Of a stretch of DNA of 64,000 nt, positions 33,023-45,455 are shown one piece after another. Source of the stretch: Thamnidium elegans. Its lineage: Eukaryota > Mucoromycota > Mucoromycetes > Mucorales > Mucoraceae. The stretch's first letter is position 1. Each line of letters opens with the position of its first letter. The stretch spans positions 1 to 64,000 of the forward strand of contig JAIXMG010000023.1 of the NCBI GenBank assembly GCA_025201345.1, read 5' to 3'. The notes beneath the pieces were generated by a model. The model had not been told where the DNA came from, did not search any database, and worked only from the letters and a program-made list of their open reading frames with translations. The position numbers and the translations under genes are program-made.

Positions 33023-34918
33023 TTAGGAGGGATAAACTGGTGTAAAAGATGAAATGGTTGGCTTGACATGATTTTTATAAATGTTCCAAATATTGTCATT
33101 TTTTGCATCTTGGGATCTTGCCAAAGAGTCCATGATATTATTCTGTAGAATTATTTGAAGTGTTACTCAATAAATAATGCGGCATATTTTATGTAGCAAT
33201 ATACCTTGAAATTATAGAACAACTCCATACTTGTATCCATGTGTGAATACGTTTTGTACGAAGTAGGTAAAATGAATTCTGATTGCTCACTGTAAAAATA
33301 GACGCCTTTATCTAGATCCATAGTCATACGAAGTAGGATTACCGACATACCTGCGCAAGGAGTTTTAAATAAATAATTTTGGACTATCCTGATCATCTTA
33401 CCTTGAACTAAAATACCAAAGGTAACTACTTCATGTACGGATTTTGCATGCTTCATACGAACGTGTAGTTGGCGTTTCATGATCTCCAATACCCGTATCT
33501 TGTCTTCCTTTAACCTTTCTTCCGAAGTACCGATATTTTTTACTTCGCCACAACCGACTTCAATAATTTCTCCATACTGTTTAGCGTGGATGAGTATGTC
33601 TGGACGTAACTTGTCCTCAAATGTTTTTTCACTCTGCTTAAATACCCAAGAAACAGCGTCAAACTCAATTTGAGCAGCATCATGCGCGGAGAAGAACGGC
33701 GACAGAAATACAGATACAGAGCTGGCAATCAGATTTAATTCCGAACCTTTGTTCTTGAAACGTTCCTTACCATGGAAAAGGTATGTGGAAGAAATGATAT
33801 TGTTCAAAGCTAATTCTTTCAAATGATCGCTGAGATTACTTGCTTGTAGAAATCATTCCTTTGGATTGCTCTTTTAAATACAACAATATTCAAGCTTACA
33901 TTATCCGGTAAGTATGCTGTCAGTTGTATGGGATTGCCATCCATTTGGAATATACAGGAAGCTCTCAAGCGATTTTCTTCATCAGAGGGGAAAAGGCCGT
34001 TGTTAGAGATTAATAGTTGAGCGTTAGAAACCATATCAGCAAGTTCGATATCCGCGATATCACATGGTAAATCTGGAATATCTTTGGGATCAAGTTCAGG
34101 AAACCCAAGTTTGCATATATAACTACAGGCGTTACCAATTTCAGACAAAGCGTACGAGGATTGTGATGAGGATATATCGCTATCCGTACTCTGTTCAGAA
34201 CAAAAAAAAAAAGAATATTAGTGATGATTAATATGTTTTTATTATTCACATACCACTTCGACGATATCTTTGGAACTGACGAAATCATCCCGAACGACTT
34301 GTTTTCGCAGTCTTTTTGTAGAATCTTCTACAGACGAATCATTTTCAACCGCGGAGATGTCACGCTTCTGGAATGAAAAATATTAGTTTGACATAATATG
34401 ATAACTCAAGTTAGACTTACTATTACTTCTTGTAAAATGTTTCCCTACACAAATGAGTTAGCTTATAAACCCTCGTAACTATGTTTTTTAAACCTACCGA
34501 ACCAATAATAATATTTTTTGAGTTATTCCCACTAACTGTCGCATGAATTATTGTTCTGGGTTCTTCAACTTGGTTAGCTAGATACTGAACGGACATTTCA
34601 GTCAATTCATGATCCTAGACAAAAAAAAAGTTATTTTTTTATTATAATGGCAAAGAAAACTCTGCTTACCGTAAAAGAGGTTTTTAGTCTGCATAACTTT
34701 GCAGTAGTATCGGGCTCCGCATTTTTAACAGCTGTTCGAATGTCATCGATGTAATTTGCAAGAATCGTTTTTAAAGAACTAAGTTTAGTCTTTGAAAAAT
34801 TTGCGTGTGTGTTAGACAAGTATTTCTCAAAGCTAAGGTCTTCATTACTACTAAAGAATTTGGCGCGATCCATTGTGTAAAGAAGGGTGTTTTTAATAGA
34901 GGGCGCAACGCTTTTCAA
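33023..34918 (-). CDS. Unknown protein with a PD-(D/E)XK nuclease-like motif, carrying one frameshift
   Basis: Minus-strand exons inferred: 34670-34918, 34498-34614, 34421-34444, 34254-34367, 33205-34190 and 33023-33142, all in phase except for a ±1 shift inside the long exon near 33840-33850. There the frame from 34190 ends ...QRNDFYKQVISAII-stop, while the clear continuation (ASNLSDHLKELALNN...) is in the next frame. The C-terminal domain has RPDILIHA...EIIEVGCGEVKN, fitting P-D...E-x-K of the PD-(D/E)XK nuclease fold. It is followed by an EDKIRVLEIMKRQLHVRMKHA helix and a VTFGILVQGKMIR strand. The N-terminal ~200 residues are S/T/E-rich and unassigned. The start could instead be the ATG at 34875. 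The single shift suggests a young pseudogene or a sequencing error. The nuclease assignment is inference from the motif only. Confidence 0.55.
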
Positions 34919-34960
34919 TTAAGAGTCACGAACAAAATCCGAACAAAGCATTTTGTTGAT

Positions 34961-35146
34961 ATGACAGTTACCATGAATTATTCTCGGTCTGAGTTCGTGC
35001 AATTATCAAAGTATATGGCAGAAGAAGAGGCTACGGAAATGGATGAATTTCAACAATGTGCTTTTCAATTTTCCCAAATAATGCAATATAAGTATCGAAT
35101 CCATTTCCGTAGTTCAGAAAATAATTTTCATTGTTTAAACAGCTAG
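34961..35146 (+). CDS. Small hypothetical ORF, divergent to the PD-(D/E)XK-like gene
   Basis: ATG at 34961 gives about 61 residues (MTVTMNYSRSEFVQLSKYMA then EEEATEMDEFQQCAFQFSQI) with a plausible amphipathic composition. It starts 42 bp from the most upstream possible start of the minus-strand gene. No family was recognised, and it could be chance. Confidence 0.2.
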   Translation: MTVTMNYSRSEFVQLSKYMAEEEATEMDEFQQCAFQFSQIMQYKYRIHFRSSENNFHCLNS

Positions 35147-35751
35147 TTACTTACAATAATAATAATAATAAAATACTTGATAAAATAATAATCTTTTTAT
35201 TCATGGAAGGGTATTTAAACTACATTGGACATAATTATACCATAATAATTATATATAGCATAAGAGAGATAGTAGTACCAGACTTGATCATCCTTGCGGC
35301 GTACGGGCATATTATTCTCTTCAATTACCCTAAAAATAAATGTAGCTGCTTATTTTAATTTTCATTTTTATTTTTTGAAGAGATCTTTTACGTACGATAT
35401 TGGCCCGTATTTCTTATTTTGATGTAAGCAAACCCTTGGCCTTGTACAAGTGATAGTTATTCTTACATTTTTTTTGACGGAATGGTCTATTTACGTACAC
35501 GTTCAGACAAAAAAAAAGTAGCTTGGTATCTATACGATATAACAGTCGAGTAGAGCACATTTGATGGACAAAGAAGAAAGAAATAGAATAATAAAATAAG
35601 CTCGTTTAAATAGATAAACATACCACACGAAAAAAAAACCCCCCACTTACGTACATATATTGTAATTCATTGTTAAAAAGAGATTGATGAAGTGGGACGG
35701 ATTTTGTTTACATTTTTTCTTTAAAAAGGCAACGTAAACTACATCACAAAC

Positions 35752-35786
<35 letters not shown>

Positions 35787-36352
35787 GCTCCACTTTGTTG
35801 CGTTTTCTTTGTAGCATCAATTGTATAACAGTAGACGTATATAATCCATAACCCCAGTTAAAAAGAAACTGAGAGTGATTACACTAGTGTTAGCTTAAAC
35901 CTTAAGAATAAAACAGACAGATAATAACTATACATGGTACATATAACAATATTAAAAAAACAGCATCTTAATATGCATATTACGACTGAAAATTTATACT
36001 GAATTACAATAAATTTTTATTATATACACTTTCAGCACCAGTATTGTGGCAGCATATGAATTTCATACTAGATTTAAGCCGTTTGATGTTTTCTATGGCG
36101 ACTGTGCTCTTATACACGGAGGTTACTTTTAACTGCATCCATTTGTATGAGCATAAAAAAACAGAAATACTAAAAAAAAAAAAAAAAAAAAGTAGAATAA
36201 TCAATATAAGATATAAGCCCCTTTAAAAAAAGATGTACATAAAAGAAGAATACTTGCTGGTATACATAGTAAAAGAAAAGAGAAATAAACACTTATTAGG
36301 TTGATAAAATAGTACTATTTAATCATGCTGTCTATTTACAACTTGTTACGGC

Positions 36353-36387
<35 letters not shown>

Positions 36388-36736
36388 CGCTTGAGTGTTT
36401 AAATAGAACGTTTTTATTTATTGTTCACTTCAGAAGTTCGGTCCAGACATAAGCGTTATCTTTTTTCGGTGATCAACTTATACTCTAGTCTTTATTAAGT
36501 TGAGTTAAAAGCAAAAGAAAATAGTTCACCTGTGACTCAAAAAAAAAAAAATCCTATTAAAAGTAAAAGAAAGTAAAAACCATTGGACACATAACTGCGA
36601 TAATCAATTGTGATAAGCTTGGTATAGAAGGCACAGTACTGAAAGGTTTTATACAAGTCACGCTTGAAATAAAAAGCGATAAAATTTTGAGGAGACAAAA
36701 AAGGTACCCTTTCTCTTTTCACCCTTTCATCACTAA
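35147..36736. other. Gene-free A+T-rich intergenic region
   Basis: Long poly-T runs lie at about 35754-35785 and 36358-36387, with shorter poly-A runs near 36174-36191 and 36539-36551. No supported ORF. The last ~100 bp precede the F-box gene and probably hold its promoter. Confidence 0.5.
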
Positions 36737-38526
36737 ATGTACAACAAACGAAAAACTAATCCCTCTCAAAGTAACATTGCCAATCCCAACAAAAGAATCC
36801 AAACTGATTTCTATAACGCAGAACCTTGGAAGCTTGTATTCAACGATGGCAAACAAGCGTTTATGAATGGACAGTTTAAGGAGGCTGCAAGTTTATTTAC
36901 CCGAGCACTAACCCTGAACCCAAACGAGATTACATTGTTGGATTATCGTGCAGCATGCTTTGAGAAACTGAATAATATTAAAAGTGCTATAGAAGACGCT
37001 GGTCGTATTGTTAAAGTAATTCCTACGGACGCTAGAGGCTATTTACGCGGCGGTAAATTATTTTGCTTACAGAAACAATATACGAAAGCCATAAAGTTGT
37101 ATACACATGGATTACGCAAAGTAGACCCCAAGGATTCAAAGTATACTTTGCTTGTAGATATGAAGACAAAGGCAGAAAAGGCAATTCAACCTAAACCATC
37201 AATGGATATTATGACCATGTTACCTTACGATGTAATTGGATCCATCTTTTCTTACTTAACATTTGATCGTCGTGTACAATGTTTAGCTGTATCGAGAAAA
37301 TGGCGTGAATTTAGTTTACACTGGTCTGGGATGTGGCGAAATTTAGAATTTGGCAATAGAAGAGTAACACAAAATGTTATTAAAAGATATCTACTTTGTG
37401 CGCAAGGTCGTCATGTAAGAAGTTTTTGTATTCATAACGCCAACCGCAATGCTGTGAATAATATACTTCAAAGCTTGATTGATGAAAATTGTCAGTATAT
37501 TGAGACTTTAGGTAATATATATAATATATTATGCGGGAGTAAAAAAAAAAAACTGACTAGTCGAATATAGATTTTAAAGGATGTGATGTCTTTATAACCC
37601 CATTAGCCAGAATGTTGAGATTGGTTGGAAAGAATATTAAGCACTTGCGACTAGATGATTCTACTTTAACTACAACCGAAATACTTGAAGTCGTTATTCC
37701 TATGTGCCCTAAATTAACACATTTATCTATACTGAATTTAACTAAAGGTAGAGATTATTCAAAAACTGAATTTCCATTAATTCCAAACCTATCCTTTATT
37801 CGCTGTAATGAACTTGGTATGGATATTATTCGCCATAGTCATCTGTTACAATCGATTGATTTTTATTCTGATGCCATGTATTTCGCTCACTTTTATGACC
37901 GTATTGCACCCACACATAAATCATTAGAAACACTACATTATAGTTACGGGCATAAAATTGAAAAGATTGCTTGGTCACCACACGATACAGTCATGGCACC
38001 ATCATCATCAAAGAGTAAAGGCATAATCAACTTTGGTATTTATGATGAAAGATTTTTCAATGCGCATGTTATGAAGGTCTTGTTTACTATAAATCCACTC
38101 ATTGAAGAGTTTACAATTTTGGGTTGCGATCCAAGTATTGGTACTGAGTTTCCTAAATTTATTGGTGATACTGGGTTACCTCAACTTTCAAAACTTAAAA
38201 TTCAAAATGTAACCACGTTAAACGCTATTGGATTACATGTGATTGTTACCAACTGTCCTTTACTTCAAGAAGTGTATTTTCCTGGTTTACCCGATGTCAA
38301 TGATTATATTTTAACTGAATTTGCTAATACCACCTGTAAACTCAAAGTACTAGATATTTCTAATTGTAATCGTGTTACTGGTGTAGGTTTACAAACTCTA
38401 GTTCGTATTCACCACTCTCATTTAAGAAAGTTGGTATTAAATAATTGTTCAAGAATTAGTATGGATGCTGTCAATTGGGCCAGAACTCAAGTAACTCGAG
38501 GTGTGATTGAAAGTAGATACCACTAG
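36737..38526 (+). CDS. TPR/F-box/LRR protein, Pof3/Dia2 type (576 aa, two exons)
   Basis: Probable substrate receptor of an SCF ubiquitin ligase. Exons 36737-37511 and 37571-38526 are joined in phase (ETL | DFKGCDVF). Residues ~30-145 form TPR-like helices (AFMNGQFKEAASLFTRAL; YTKAIKLYTHGL). Residues ~160-205 are an F-box (LPYDVIGSIFSYLTFDRRVQ, then CLAVSRKWREF). The C-terminal ~370 residues are leucine-rich repeats (LTHLSILNL, CKLKVLDISNCNRVTG, LRKLVLNNCSRI). The same TPR-F-box-LRR order occurs in fission yeast Pof3 and budding yeast Dia2, which act in replication-coupled protein turnover. Orthology is inference, because such genes can be multi-copy in Mucorales. Confidence 0.85.
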
Positions 38527-39745
38527 TATATATTTTGTTGCTAAATAATAAAAAGTACTATTAAAACTTTCCCACGATATTATCATCGTGTTACCTGTTA
38601 ACAAATGCTCTTAACCTTGTCTAGCGGTTTTGATTGGTTACCCTGTAATGAGAATAATTTCAAGCAGGAATTCAATTATTCTGAATGATTGACTAGGGAA
38701 CTTTGCAAAAGTAGGGGCTGCCTCGTCTGCTTAATCCAGAGCTTTGAACTCTTTCCCAGTATTGACTCCAGGCTATTCGGTAATTATGAATGGTTGTCTT
38801 GGATTAATATTTTTGCTTACGCATTTGATAAAGTCGACTTGATTTGGAAAGTCGAAGTTAAGTTTTAAGGTTTTTCTATTTATTATTATTACAATAATAC
38901 CCAATCATTAAATTCGTGTATAGTATGTTATTTAAGGCTGCTCTAGAATCTTTCGTATTATCCTCACATGAACTAACCCTCATCTATGTCTATTTGTCCT
39001 TTCCAGTGACGCCTATCTTCTCTTTTATTTTGTCCAATCTCTGTCAACAAAAACTTAATTATCTTGATCAACTGTCGTTGATGTCATTGTTAAATTCACT
39101 CTATGTGGTCTTTGACGAATGCCTTTGTGTTTTGCGTTTGAAGCGTCTCCTTTTGGCTCGATGTTGCTCTTGGTCTCATTGGTCGTTTATTGCAACAATC
39201 GGCGAAAATGCGCTTTATAATTCTGGTATTTTCCCTTCTTCTTTACCAAACTCGGAGCACAGAGTGCCCCTTATACCCATATTAATTGAAAACAACGGGC
39301 TAATTTGTACTTCCGAACTCTCACAAAGCAATTTTTTTTTATCACTGAAACCCCCTTACGATAAAAAAAAAAAAAAAAAAAAAAAAAACCTGGTGCGAAA
39401 ACCTGGTGCGCGTATCTTTTTCTCTTGCTTTTGCAAAAATAAAAAACACAGTCCATAATCAAACCAGACAAAATTTTTATCAACTCAATAAGGACAATGC
39501 TGCATTAGAAATATGCTAAAACATGACAAAGAATTGGGATTTTGAGAGAAATGATTGGATACAAGAGCTTTCCGATTCAATACCACTGGACATGAATAAC
39601 TGAGTTTTTATGGAGAAATGTAACCCATCAAACTCTCTATATAAATTTTACTAGAATTTTTTGAGACTATTTTCTCTTTTTCTTTTTTTTTTCCTTCTCT
39701 CTTTACAAAAAAAAAAAAAAAAGTTTTTTTTTATACATGTAAAGT
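38527..39745. other. Intergenic region
   Basis: No supported gene. A segment near 38617-38633 (GTCTAGCGGTTTTGATT) resembles the D-arm of a tRNA-Glu gene, but the T-arm is degenerate, so it is at most a tRNA-derived relic. The plus-strand ORF at 38916-39458 runs through a poly-A tract and lacks coding character. Pyrimidine-rich sequence and an A-run precede the arrestin start. Confidence 0.45.
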
Positions 39746-41110
39746 ATGCCAATAGCAGTTCCATTTTTTACAGGCAGTAGACAACTCTCGATTGAATTAG
39801 CAGAACCTGTTGTATTACTTAGAGGTCCACCATCTGATCCTACTACTCATGTATTGCGAGGTGAAGTAGAATTAGTCTTATCTCGTCCTATGACAGCCTG
39901 TCAAGTACTTGTCAAACTAGTTGGTAAATCAAATATGCTTTGGCCTGAAGGATTAGGACATCGTGGATCAAAGATATATCATGAAAAGACAATTTTAGAT
40001 CAAAACATCATTTTAGACTCTCGCCCCGAAGATAACCAAATGTTACCTGCTGGTTTACACCGTTGGCCATTTGAATTCTTGATACCCAATAGAATGGTCG
40101 AAACCATTGAAGATGAAATGGCGCAAGTTTATTATTTTATTTCTGCAACTGTACAACGTCCCGGAATGGGAACCCCCAACTTGAGATGTAGACGAAATAT
40201 CTTGTTATTGCGTACATTGGCTCCATCAGACGATTCATTGACTTCACATGCTCTTCCTACAACTTCAATAGTAGCTGAACGACGTACACCCGCATGCGAT
40301 GCAACAATTTACATTGAAAAATCGATTGTTTCTTCAGGTACACAATTTCCAATATCCATCATGCTTTCTACACAAATGAAGAATGTCAGCTTAGAATCCA
40401 TGAACATCGTGCTAACGGAAAAACGTGTATACGAAGTGCCTGAATACAATGCTCGGAGAGCAGAATTACACGATTTTAAATTACAGTTAGCTTCCGTGGT
40501 GAATACGGCTGATTCCGAACAAATGAGGCAAGCGATGGTTCCCTCTGCTGAAGTACCTGCCAATCAAATACGTAGAGCACTTAATGCTAAAAACGCTCAT
40601 ATCCCATTGGGTATTACGCCCTTTCAATACAAATTCATGTTCACGCTTCCTAATTGTTTAACAATGAATCATACCACTTATTTCAAAGAAATGAATTTTT
40701 TGCATCATTTAAAAATAGATATCGAACTCTCTGTACCCTCAACTGGAACAAGACCACCTAGTCCCTACTCAAGTGACGAAGGTACTGGTACCATGGAACG
40801 TACGCATATCCATTTAGAAACACCCATTACTATATTAGACTGCCGCCTCAAAGAAGACTATACAACCCTACCTACTTACCAAGAATCCATGTCTGATACA
40901 ACTATAGATGAAGAAGATGCAGATGATGTATTAAAGAAGAGAACTGGATTTTTTGTTTGTCCGTGTTATGTTGATTATAAAAAGAAGAGCTCAGAATATA
41001 CTAGAAAAGAAAGAATGGTGCTTCGACAAAATAGTCCACCTATGAGTAGAAGTTCTAGTACTGACTCTATCTCGTTACCCCCTCCACCACCTTATGTTTT
41101 CAAATCTTGA
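39746..41110 (+). CDS. Alpha-arrestin (ART-type) ubiquitin-ligase adaptor (454 aa, single exon)
   Basis: Arrestin-related adaptors recruit Rsp5/Nedd4-type ubiquitin ligases to plasma-membrane transporters for endocytosis. The N-terminal arrestin domain (residues ~10-155) has typical strands (VLRGEVELVLSRPMTACQVL, LPAGLHRWPFEFLIP). The C-terminal arrestin domain (~180-370) has ATIYIEKSIVSSGTQFPISI and LKIDIELSVP. The tail holds LPTYQES (~380) and PPPPPYVF (~446-453), the latter containing a PPxY motif for WW domains. CPCYVDYKKK in the tail is an odd Cys pair that could be lipidated (inference). The start is the first ATG after a pyrimidine/A-rich leader. Confidence 0.88.
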   Translation: MPIAVPFFTGSRQLSIELAEPVVLLRGPPSDPTTHVLRGEVELVLSRPMTACQVLVKLVGKSNMLWPEGLGHRGSKIYHEKTILDQNIILDSRPEDNQMLPAGLHRWPFEFLIPNRMVETIEDEMAQVYYFISATVQRPGMGTPNLRCRRNILLLRTLAPSDDSLTSHALPTTSIVAERRTPACDATIYIEKSIVSSGTQFPISIMLSTQMKNVSLESMNIVLTEKRVYEVPEYNARRAELHDFKLQLASVVNTADSEQMRQAMVPSAEVPANQIRRALNAKNAHIPLGITPFQYKFMFTLPNCLTMNHTTYFKEMNFLHHLKIDIELSVPSTGTRPPSPYSSDEGTGTMERTHIHLETPITILDCRLKEDYTTLPTYQESMSDTTIDEEDADDVLKKRTGFFVCPCYVDYKKKSSEYTRKERMVLRQNSPPMSRSSSTDSISLPPPPPYVFKS

Positions 41111-43684
41111 TTTTATAAATAAACTGTAAAAATTATTTAAAATAGATTTGAACCCTATTCAGGGGTCGTTCTGTGTTGGTTACAAAAAGTTTGTATTATT
41201 TTCCTTCTTTTAATTCTTTTTTGTTTAAGAAAGAATCTACAAGAACCACATCTGCGGTACTAATTATTATTTTCAAAAGCGTGGTTATATAAGTAAACTT
41301 GAGACTGTGTCTTTATAAATAACCAAATGGAGGAATATTATTCATTTATCCTTAAAAAGTACATACACTCATCTATACATAAACCGTCATTAACCAGTAA
41401 AAAAAGCTTGTGATAATGCACTGCTAATACAAAGTCATTTTGTACCATATTTTTTTTTTTATAATTAAGAAAACGATACAAAATTGTAATGCTGTCAAAA
41501 TAATATTTGATGTTTTGTTTATAGATGACCTCTTTTATTTTATTTATATCCCCAGGGAACTTTATGTATGTATGAAATTGATATTGGGTTACACTACTGC
41601 ATTCTCCCCCGCAAATCTCAGCTAGGTAAGGTGGTATAATTTCCATATTTTGATAATTGAACGGGTTTCTGGAAAGTGATACTCTACTCGGTAAAACAAT
41701 GACCGGGAACACAACGGACTTGTACTGTATATGGAACAATGTACCGCAATAAAGATAAAACCAACATTACCTTTGAAACTCTTTCCGAAAATAAATCTTC
41801 GGTAAAATGATATCTTTAGTCAGCGCTTTTTTTTTTGAAAGAAAATCGTTTGATATTAAAATGCATGTGCATTGTTGAAAAAAAAAAAAAGATACGATAA
41901 AAAAGAAGGACTATAGCTTTTAGAGTAATCTTTCACATGTACTTAAACAAATGGTAACTCTGTATGATTTTTTTTTTCTCTCTCTCTTTCTTTTATAAAA
42001 GACGTATTAACCCGATCGATCAAACTCTTTTTTACATTTCCTTGTTCTAAACCTTATTATCTTACAGCAGTAACTAAGAGGTAAACTAGGAACCAGTACT
42101 TTAAACGTTGGCAGGAATGAGGGTACATAATACCTCGGCCCTTTCTGGACGACAGAATTTCTCTTTTTTTTTTACAAATCTGTTTCAGGGCACATGAATA
42201 AATAAATAAAAAATGAACTCCCAAGTTTATTAATTTGAGCCACGCCTGATGACCAGTAAAAAAAACAAAACTTAATCTCCTACTTCTTAGGGCCCTACCA
42301 CATGAATCCATTGTACCATCTCGCACAGAACAAAGAAAAAGGATATAAAAAAGTGCTACCTAAACTAATGACTAATTATTACATGTTATTCTGAAAAAAA
42401 AAACCCAAGATACTGGGTTACCCAAGGTAACATATTTTGAGAATAGAATTTATGCGTCTGGGACTGTTTTTTTATAATAAAAAAAAAACTGCATTGTCAA
42501 TATAAATCTATTTAGACAGCTTAGTTCTTTAAACCAAATTAAAATGTAATATAAAAAAAAGCATGCATCTCGGATGCAATGTCATGAAATACCTTCTTGA
42601 CATGACCGACATACGTTTCTGAAGAAAAAGAAAAAAAAAGCATGGCATTCTGCAGACGAAATAACAATAATAATATCTTTCCTTATTTTATTGTTAAATA
42701 TTCAATGGTTGGTTCGCGTAATTTATAAAAAACCAAAGCGCGTTTAAAAAGATCTTATGGTAACACAGAATAGAAAGTAAAATAATCTCATGTTTTATTT
42801 TATTTTTTAAAAAAAAAGATAGTTAGTTAGGTTACCTGGTAACAAAGCTACAGTTGCATATTAAAATTATTTTACAAATTACATAAATAGGGCGAAAAAA
42901 CAAGACAATGAATGCTTCTAAAAATGGGAAGTGTATATTTTTACTTTTTTTTTGCCACACGTGCCTTTTATCATTTTTGGATATTATGATTATTTTCTGC
43001 ATTTTATGTATATATATTTTTTTTTACCCATCGAAATTAGATAATACTATTGTTTATGGCTGCAGTATATTATTATTATTTTTGAAAAAAGAAAAAGTAA
43101 AACTCGAGTTGAATGTGACAGAAAATAAATTATTTAATTATAAAAAGCTTCGATTTTAGCGTAGTAACACATTAAATTTTATAAGAATTGTTACACTGCA
43201 ATATAGTCAGCCTATTAAGATAATTTAATAATTATGAAGTGTACTAAAGTGCAGAGAATAGTGTCATATCGATAATAAGGAAAAGGAGCCTTTATATATA
43301 TATATATATATCCTCCTATTAAAAAATAAGGGGTGGCAATAATAATAACAATTTATTTGTTTCAAGCGGAGTATCACGCTTGTACAACTTGTAAAAAAAA
43401 AAGAGATTATATTTATTTGCTTTTTTTTTTTATTCCTCTTTTTTTCTTCAATACCTTTTTCTTTTCTTTTTTTTTTTTGTCATATATATTGATGCAAAAT
43501 AATAAGAATTACACATACGATCTTTTGTAAATAAATATACGCAATACATATAAACTTCACCATCTACCTATTTTTTTTTCAACTGTTTCTCTACTCTCCT
43601 TTACTGTAAATCTTTTTTTTCTCTCTCTTCTTTTCCTAATCATAACAATAATAATAATATAATCACAAAAAAATAAAAATAACT
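41111..43684. other. Long intergenic region without supported genes
   Basis: Short ORFs here (e.g. 41338-41739 minus, 42057-42326 minus, 42908-43159 plus) are low-complexity or lack homology features. A TA repeat lies at about 43294-43312. The stretch 43560-43684 is pyrimidine-rich and probably the promoter/leader of the next gene. Confidence 0.5.
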
Positions 43685-45419
43685 ATGGCAACCACAATTC
43701 AACATAAACCAGTCTTATTACAACAAAATCAACAAACAGAAGATGATGATGTTGCTTTGGCAACGTATTTATCGAGTTCACTAAGATTTGATCACCATCA
43801 CCAGGTAATTTTCTTTTTCTTTTTTTTTCACTCCTTTATTATTAAATGCCCCTCCCCACTCCGCCTATTATATTTTTCTCTTTTTTTTTTTCGCGCCTTA
43901 TTCATCCATAGTTGTACAAAGACACTATTTTTGGTTATTGGGTTATTTATAAACATTTTTTTATGCACTTTTTTTTTTATTTAATTGGTTAATAGCAGTA
44001 AATTTCATAAATTTTTTACCTCCCAATTTTTTTTTCTTTTTTTACTAAACTTAAAAACGTGTTCATGTGTAGCCTCAACAACAACCAAAACAACAACAAC
44101 AACAAGGCCAATATAATAAGAACGTAGCTTATTATCATCAACAACAATTACAACAACAAAAAAAACAACGACCACGTACAAGAGTAACAAGTAACACATC
44201 AAGCACAAGTTCTCAAATACAATTACAAAAATCCACATCTACACCTATTATTAACAATAATGCGCGACCAAGAAAACCCCAACAAAAACAACCAATACCA
44301 TCTTCTTCAGTTTCCTCTACATTATCAAATAAATCACCTTCTATCGAAAATGTTAGACGGCGTAGTGTAATCACTTTAAATAGCGAACGAAGACCTTCTG
44401 TTACTTCTACAACCTCTGCCATGTCGATTCAATCTGATATGTCGATGAATACTAAATTATCTTTATCAAAAAAGCTTCGTAAAGTTTTTAGTATGAATAA
44501 TTTAAAATCAAATAATCTTGATACACTATCTGAAAGAAACGGTTCAAATTCTTCTATCTCTTCTTCTATCTCTGCTGTTACTGAACCATCACCATTATCA
44601 AAAGAACAACCACGAATGTCTTTTAGACGTAGATCTATTGCTTCACTCTCTAGTTTATTTCAAAAAGGTGGTAGTACAAATGAAATTGAAATTAAGCCCA
44701 CACAATCTACTACACCAAAAAAGAATCCACAAGAGACAAGACGTCATTCATCAGGTGACTTGCGTCAACTTGTAATGGAGGATAATAAAAAGAAAGAAAA
44801 GAGACCTGAATTAAGAGTTGATGTACGAAAAGGTGGATTAAAAGGTAAATATTGCATCACAATGATTTATTATGCATGCATACTAAATAGAGTATTTTTA
44901 TTATATATAGGTCGTTCTACAAATAACAGTAGTAACAATATAACTCCTGATTCACCCAATTCTGTTATATCATCACGTTCTTCATTTACTAGATTACCCC
45001 CTCCTCAACAACAAAGAAGTTTTGTTCATTTGCCAGAAACTGGATTACCATCACCTACACCATCAACTTCTTCTTCTTCTAAAGTAGTAAGAAATACAGA
45101 TGAAGATTACCTTTCCAATAAGAAAGCATTGGGTCTTCATTTTGGTTTAGGATTACATGGTTCACCTAAGTTAAGACCTGCTTCTTCCTCTACAAGTTCT
45201 CTAGTAATGGAAACCAGAAGAATTCAATTTTGCAGTACAATTCAAGTTCATGAAACTTTTGCTCCTGGTGACTATGATCGCCGTTGTGATACAAATGCTA
45301 CTTGTCAAAAATTAACTCCTATCATGGCAATGAAAATTAAGCAAGAGTTGAATGAATACAAACTTACTGATATGGAAGTTCATGTTGAAAGCAGACAATA
45401 TACTCATTTCTTCTTGTAA
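43685..45419 (+). CDS. Low-complexity protein with a conserved fungal C-terminal PP1-docking-like domain (466 aa)
   Basis: Exons 43685-43804, 44073-44844 and 44911-45419, in phase. The first ~330 residues are Q-, S-, N- and R-rich and presumably disordered, with phosphorylatable RRRS and RRHSS sites. The last ~75 residues are compact: RRIQFCSTIQVHETF, then YDRR, LTPIMAMKIKQELNEYKLTDMEVH and a final YTHFFL. RRIQF fits the RVxF docking motif of protein phosphatase 1. A similar tail occurs in fungal Bni4-type PP1 regulators of the cell cortex, and that assignment is inference. The 66-nt second intron is free of stops and a multiple of three, so its retention would keep the frame. Confidence 0.75.
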
Positions 45420-45424
45420 TAATA

Positions 45425-45455
<31 letters not shown>

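Noticed and set aside
38916..39458. 180-aa plus-strand ORF
   Set aside because: Runs through a poly-A tract (poly-Lys), no domain, no splice context; composition is not like the neighbouring genes.
43290..43312. Short tandem repeats such as the TA run here and at 50490-50512 considered as CRISPR-like or regulatory arrays
   Set aside because: Simple dinucleotide microsatellites without spacers; a eukaryotic genome, so no CRISPR array is expected.
41338..43530. Several 60-133-aa ORFs on both strands
   Set aside because: Low complexity, overlapping each other on both strands, no conserved motif.
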